Positions 4,140 through 6,946 of a stretch of DNA of 6,946 bases are shown here, piece by piece. Position numbers and translations under genes: made by a program. Under the pieces are notes generated by a model. The model made no database searches and was not told the origin of the DNA. It saw only the letters and a program-made list of their open reading frames with translations. Source of the stretch: UBA10939 sp050942745 (GTDB lineage: Bacteria; Myxococcota; Myxococcia; Myxococcales; UBA5297). Location: positions 1-6,946 of the forward strand of contig JBMNNX010000311.1 in NCBI GenBank assembly GCA_050942745.1. The letters run 5' to 3'. The stretch's first letter is position 1; each line of letters starts with the position of its first letter.

Positions 4140-6791
4140 TCAGCTCTCGCTCAAAGGCTTGGCTGCGACCTCGGCGCCCGCGGCCGGCTCCTCGACTCGA
4201 TGCGGCTCGGCCCGCCCCTTCTCGCCCTGTCTCTCGCGCTCGTCGGCGCGCTTCTCCTCGCGCCTCGCCTGCTCCTCGGGGCGCTTCTCCTCGCGAGCGC
4301 TGCGCTCCTCGGGGCGCTTCTCCTCGCGAGCGCTGCGCTCCTCGGCGCGCCTCTCCTCACGAGCGCCAGGCTCCTCGGGGCGCTTCTCCTCCCCACGCCG
4401 CTCGCGCCCCTCGCCGCGCCGATCGCGATCGCCCCGCGCCTCGACGCGCTTCTCCTCGCCAGCGCGCCGCTGCGTTTCGCCGACGCGCTCCTCGCGCTTG
4501 TCGCGCCGCTGATCGCCGCGCTGCTCCTCGCGCTCGACGCGCTTCTGCGGCCGCTCGCTCTTGCCGTACAGGTCGTACTGCTCCTGGTGGTAGTTCTGCT
4601 GGGCGCGCACGTGGATGGACTTGTTGTAGCGGTCCATCAGGTAGCGCAGCTCTTCGCGCTCGTCGACCTGCAGGATGCGCGCGACGTCCGGGTGGCAATT
4701 GACGACCAGGACGCTCTCCTTGAAGTTGTTCGCCTCGCGGCGGATCTCGCGGAAGATCTCGTAGGCGATGGTGCGCTTGCTCTTCACGTAGCCGCGCCCG
4801 TCGCAGTAGCTGCACGGCTCGTTGAGCGTGCGCCCGAGCGACTCGCGCACGCGCTTGCGGGTCATCTCGATCAGCCCGAGTTCGCTGATCTTGAGGATGT
4901 TGGTCTTGGCCTTGTCGCGGCCCAGCGCGTCCTGCAAGGCCTTGAAGACCTTGTCGCGATTCTGGGCTTTGTCCATGTCGATGAAGTCGATGATGATGAT
5001 GCCGCCGATGTTGCGCAGGCGAAGCTGGTAGACGATCTCCTTGGCCGCCTCGGTGTTGATGCGGGTGATCGTCTCCTCGAGGCTCTTCTTGCCAACGTAG
5101 CGGCCGCTGTTGACGTCGATTGCGGTGAGCGCCTCGGCCTGGTCGATGATGAGGTAGCCGCCGCTCTTGAGCCACACCTTACGCTGCTGGGCCCGCTGCA
5201 GCTCGTGCTCGATGCCGTAGGCGTCGAAGATCGGCTCGTCGCTGTCGTGCAGGCCCACCCGCTGCTTGAGCGCGGGATCCTGAGCCTCGACGAAGGCCGA
5301 GATGCGCTCCCACTCGGCCCGGTCGTCGATGACGAGCTGCTCGACGTCCTGGGCGAACAGGTCGCGGGTCGCGCGCAGCGTCAGATCGAGGTCGGGGTGC
5401 AGCAGCGCCGGGGCGCCGAGCCGCTCCTTCTTGGCGCCGACGGTGTTCCAGATGCCGATGAGGAAGCGGGCGTCGGCCTCGAGCTTCTCGGTGGAGACGT
5501 TCTCGGCGACCGTGCGCACGATGAACCCGGTGCCGGGCGGGCGCAGCCGATCGACTATCTCGCGCAGGCGGCGCCGCTCGGACTCGCGCTCGATGCGCCG
5601 GCTGATACCGACGTGGTCCACCGTGGGCATGAACACCAGGTGCCGCCCGGGCAGCGAGATGTGGCTCGTGACGCGCGCGCCCTTGGTGCCGATGGGATCT
5701 TTGGCGACCTGGACGATGATCTCCTGGCCGACCTTGAGCAGATCCTGGATGTTCGCGGTCTTCTTCTGAGCCTGCTGGCCCTTCGCGTCGCCGCGCTGCT
5801 GCTGCGGCTGCTCCTGCTCTTCGCGCTCGGGGCGCAGCTCGCGCATCTCGCGCCGGGCGCCACCGCGGCGGCGGCGCCTCCCGCGCACCCTGAACTCGCC
5901 GCGCGGACGCTGCTGCTCGGCGGCCTGGCCCTCCGCCTCCTCACCGCCCTCGTCCGCGGCGCCCGCGGCGGCCGCGGGCTCGGCGCCAGGCAGCTCGGGA
6001 GCGGGCGCCTGCGCGGGCGCGGGAGCATCGCCAGTGCAGGCGATCTTCTGCGGGGCCGGCGCCTGCTCGGGCGCCTCCGCGGCCTCGGCGACCTGCTCGG
6101 TCTGCTCGGTCTTGCCCGCGGTGGCCTCCGGCTGCTCGGGGGCGGCGGCCGCCTCCGCGACCTTTGCCGCTTCGGGCTTCACCTCAGGCGCGGCGGAAGG
6201 CTTCTGCTCCTCGGCCACCGGGGCGGCTGCCGGCTCGACCGGCTTCGCCTCGGGCGCCGCCTCGGGGGCGACGGCTCCCTCTTCGGCCGGGGCTTCAGGC
6301 GCCGTGGCCGGCTTGCTCTCGGCTGCCTGCGCAGCACGGGCAGCGGCGACCGGCTCGGCCCTCGCCTCGGGCTGCTTCTCGGCCTCGGGAGGCTTGGCCG
6401 CGGGCTTCTCCTCGGCGACCTGCGGGCGCTGCTGCTCGGCGGCCGGGCGCACCTCGGGCGCTGCGGCCGCTTCGGCCTCCTCGGCGGCAGCCGCCTCGGG
6501 CACGTCCTCGACTTCCTCGTGCTCGCCCTCGGTCAGGTCGAACTGCTGCTCGCTGAAATCCGGGTCGTAGAAGACGTCGCTGACGTAGAGGAAGGCGGCC
6601 TTCTCCAGGCCGATATCGACAAAGGCGGCCTGCATCCCAGGCAGCACGCGTACGACCTTGCCCTTGTAGATGTTGCCGACAATCCCTTTGTCCTTTTTGC
6701 GCTCGAGGTAGTACTCGCTGATCGTTCCGTTTTCCACGAGCGCCACGCGGGTCTCGACACCCGTGGCGTTGATCACAAGAACTGCGCCCAT
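4140..6791 (-). CDS. rng: Rne/Rng-family endoribonuclease with split S1 domain and charged repeat tail
   Basis: Single-strand endoribonuclease of the RNase E/G family, used in rRNA maturation and mRNA decay. Of 883 residues, 1-74 start the core (VINATGVETRVALVE, GIVGNIYKGKVVRVLPGMQAAFVDIGLEKAAFL). About 75-345 are a low-complexity insertion; the S1 domain resumes at IQDLLKVGQEIIVQVAKDPIGTKGARVTSHISLPGR (split here: 348-363 and 364-383). The DNase I-like catalytic part has LTAIDVNSGR with D559 and N561, and IIIIDFIDM with D602, matching the Mg-binding D303/N305 and D346 of E. coli RNase E. The Zn-link cysteines are C660 and C663. NYHQEQYDLY near 733-742 resembles RNase G more than RNase E. Residues about 745-870 are a highly charged tail. 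The ATG at 6791 begins the family-like sequence, with AAGGA 11 nt upstream; an in-frame GTG at 6902 would add 37 unrelated residues. It heads the unit with PilZ and yihY. The symbol is tentative; the tails are RNase E-like in style. Confidence 0.93.
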   Translation of the reverse strand: MGAVLVINATGVETRVALVENGTISEYYLERKKDKGIVGNIYKGKVVRVLPGMQAAFVDIGLEKAAFLYVSDVFYDPDFSEQQFDLTEGEHEEVEDVPEAAAAEEAEAAAAPEVRPAAEQQRPQVAEEKPAAKPPEAEKQPEARAEPVAAARAAQAAESKPATAPEAPAEEGAVAPEAAPEAKPVEPAAAPVAEEQKPSAAPEVKPEAAKVAEAAAAPEQPEATAGKTEQTEQVAEAAEAPEQAPAPQKIACTGDAPAPAQAPAPELPGAEPAAAAGAADEGGEEAEGQAAEQQRPRGEFRVRGRRRRRGGARREMRELRPEREEQEQPQQQRGDAKGQQAQKKTANIQDLLKVGQEIIVQVAKDPIGTKGARVTSHISLPGRHLVFMPTVDHVGISRRIERESERRRLREIVDRLRPPGTGFIVRTVAENVSTEKLEADARFLIGIWNTVGAKKERLGAPALLHPDLDLTLRATRDLFAQDVEQLVIDDRAEWERISAFVEAQDPALKQRVGLHDSDEPIFDAYGIEHELQRAQQRKVWLKSGGYLIIDQAEALTAIDVNSGRYVGKKSLEETITRINTEAAKEIVYQLRLRNIGGIIIIDFIDMDKAQNRDKVFKALQDALGRDKAKTNILKISELGLIEMTRKRVRESLGRTLNEPCSYCDGRGYVKSKRTIAYEIFREIRREANNFKESVLVVNCHPDVARILQVDEREELRYLMDRYNKSIHVRAQQNYHQEQYDLYGKSERPQKRVEREEQRGDQRRDKREERVGETQRRAGEEKRVEARGDRDRRGEGRERRGEEKRPEEPGAREERRAEERSAREEKRPEERSAREEKRPEEQARREEKRADERERQGEKGRAEPHRVEEPAAGAEVAAKPLSES
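4227..4391 (-). repeat. Tandem 33-bp repeats encoding an 11-residue E/R/K motif in the ribonuclease tail
   Basis: Residues 801-855 of the ribonuclease are five consecutive 11-residue units close to EEKRPEERSAR: EEKRPEEPGAR, EERRAEERSAR, EEKRPEERSAR, EEKRPEEQARR, EEKRADERERQ. At the DNA level the 33-bp period is visible from near-identical blocks starting at 4271, 4304, 4337 and 4370 on the plus strand. The blocks at 4271 and 4304 are almost the same, which points to recent tandem duplication or gene conversion. The spacing of Glu and Arg/Lys at i and i+4 suggests a charged single helix. Pro in most units argues against one unbroken helix. Confidence 0.85.
5757..6569 (-). other. Low-complexity Ala/Glu/Pro insertion splitting the ribonuclease S1 domain
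   Basis: Residues about 75-345 of the ribonuclease interrupt the S1 fold between the strand ending FLYVSDVF and the segment IQDLLKVGQEIIVQV. In E. coli RNase G about 20-30 residues occupy this place. The first part (about 84-292) is Ala/Glu/Pro/Lys-rich and acidic, with many PEAxP- or KPxAAPE-like repeats. The last part (296-344) switches to a strongly basic stretch containing GRRRRRGGARR and then Gln-rich sequence. The frame stays open and the core resumes intact, so it is a real in-frame insertion and not a frameshift artefact. Confidence 0.85.
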
Positions 6792-6946
6792 CTTGTCCGA
6801 TGTCCTTCGGAGCACGCACGCGCAGCCGCACTCGACGCTCGAGCGCTTAGCCCACGCCTGCTCCTTGGCACCGCGTGGACACGGATTCTCTCGACTCGTC
6901 ACGGCGCCCGCTGGCGCTCGCGAAGCTGTGGTCTGGATGAGCCGTG
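6792..6946. other. Leader region upstream of the ribonuclease gene; no gene supported
   Basis: These 155 bases lie between the ribonuclease start and the right edge. The ribonuclease frame stays open to the edge, but the residues do not look like the family, so this is more likely leader or promoter sequence. I see no convincing -35/-10 pair. A 10-bp palindrome CGCTCGAGCG lies at 6836-6845. A minus-strand frame entering from the right edge stops with TGA at 6901-6899 and could be the last 15 codons of an upstream gene. A plus-strand ATG at 6937 is too close to the edge to judge. Confidence 0.4.

Noticed and set aside
4271..4402. 33-bp tandem units that resemble CRISPR repeats in length
   Set aside because: There are no spacers, the units abut directly, and they encode an in-frame 11-residue repeat in the ribonuclease tail.
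6034..6570. A 178-codon Ser/Ala/Gly-rich open frame on the plus strand
   Set aside because: It is the antisense shadow of the Ala/Glu/Pro-rich insertion of the ribonuclease; low-complexity GC-rich codons leave the other frames open.
6866..6880. TGGCAC as a possible sigma-54 -24 element on the plus strand
   Set aside because: No TTGC-type -12 element follows at the required spacing, and it would point out of the window.
6792..6902. An upstream GTG start that would give the ribonuclease 920 aa
   Set aside because: The extra 37 residues are Cys/Arg-rich and unlike the family. The ATG at 6791 begins exactly where RNase E/G similarity begins.

Overview
The window is GC-rich and reads as chromosome from a Myxococcota-type bacterium (the former deltaproteobacterial myxobacteria). 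This is inference. It rests on the high GC content, the G/C-ending codons, a Myxococcus-style stand-alone PilZ protein, an IHF-beta/HU-like protein with a C-terminal tail, a large RNase E/G with long disordered segments, and a type III secretion export-gate gene.

Layout. Positions 1-1548 (+) hold the 3' three quarters of a SctV/FHIPEP export-gate gene, cut by the left edge. The other four genes are on the minus strand. From right to left they are: an Rne/Rng-family ribonuclease (4140-6791, 883 aa), a small PilZ-domain protein (3711-4034, 107 aa), a YihY/UPF0761 membrane protein with a C-terminal winged-helix region (2339-3694, 451 aa), and an HU/IHF-beta-like DNA-binding protein with an acidic tail (1621-2091, 156 aa). 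The first three look like one transcription unit, with gaps of 105 and 16 nt. The HU/IHF gene has its own putative promoter (2165-2192) and ends at a strong hairpin terminator (1561-1598) that lies between it and the convergent sctV.

Function. The minus-strand genes are housekeeping or regulatory: RNA processing and decay, probable c-di-GMP sensing, an inner-membrane protein of unknown role, and a nucleoid architectural protein. SctV belongs to a secretion apparatus that must lie to the left of the window. The sctV stop therefore looks like the right border of that cluster. No mobile element, tRNA, rRNA or CRISPR array was found.

The most unusual features are inside proteins. They are a roughly 270-residue Ala/Glu/Pro-rich insertion with an Arg-rich patch that splits the S1 domain of the ribonuclease, an 11-residue E/R/K repeat array in its tail, an acidic rather than basic tail on the HU/IHF protein, and a DNA-binding-like domain fused to the YihY membrane core. 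I see no clearly undescribed multi-gene system here.
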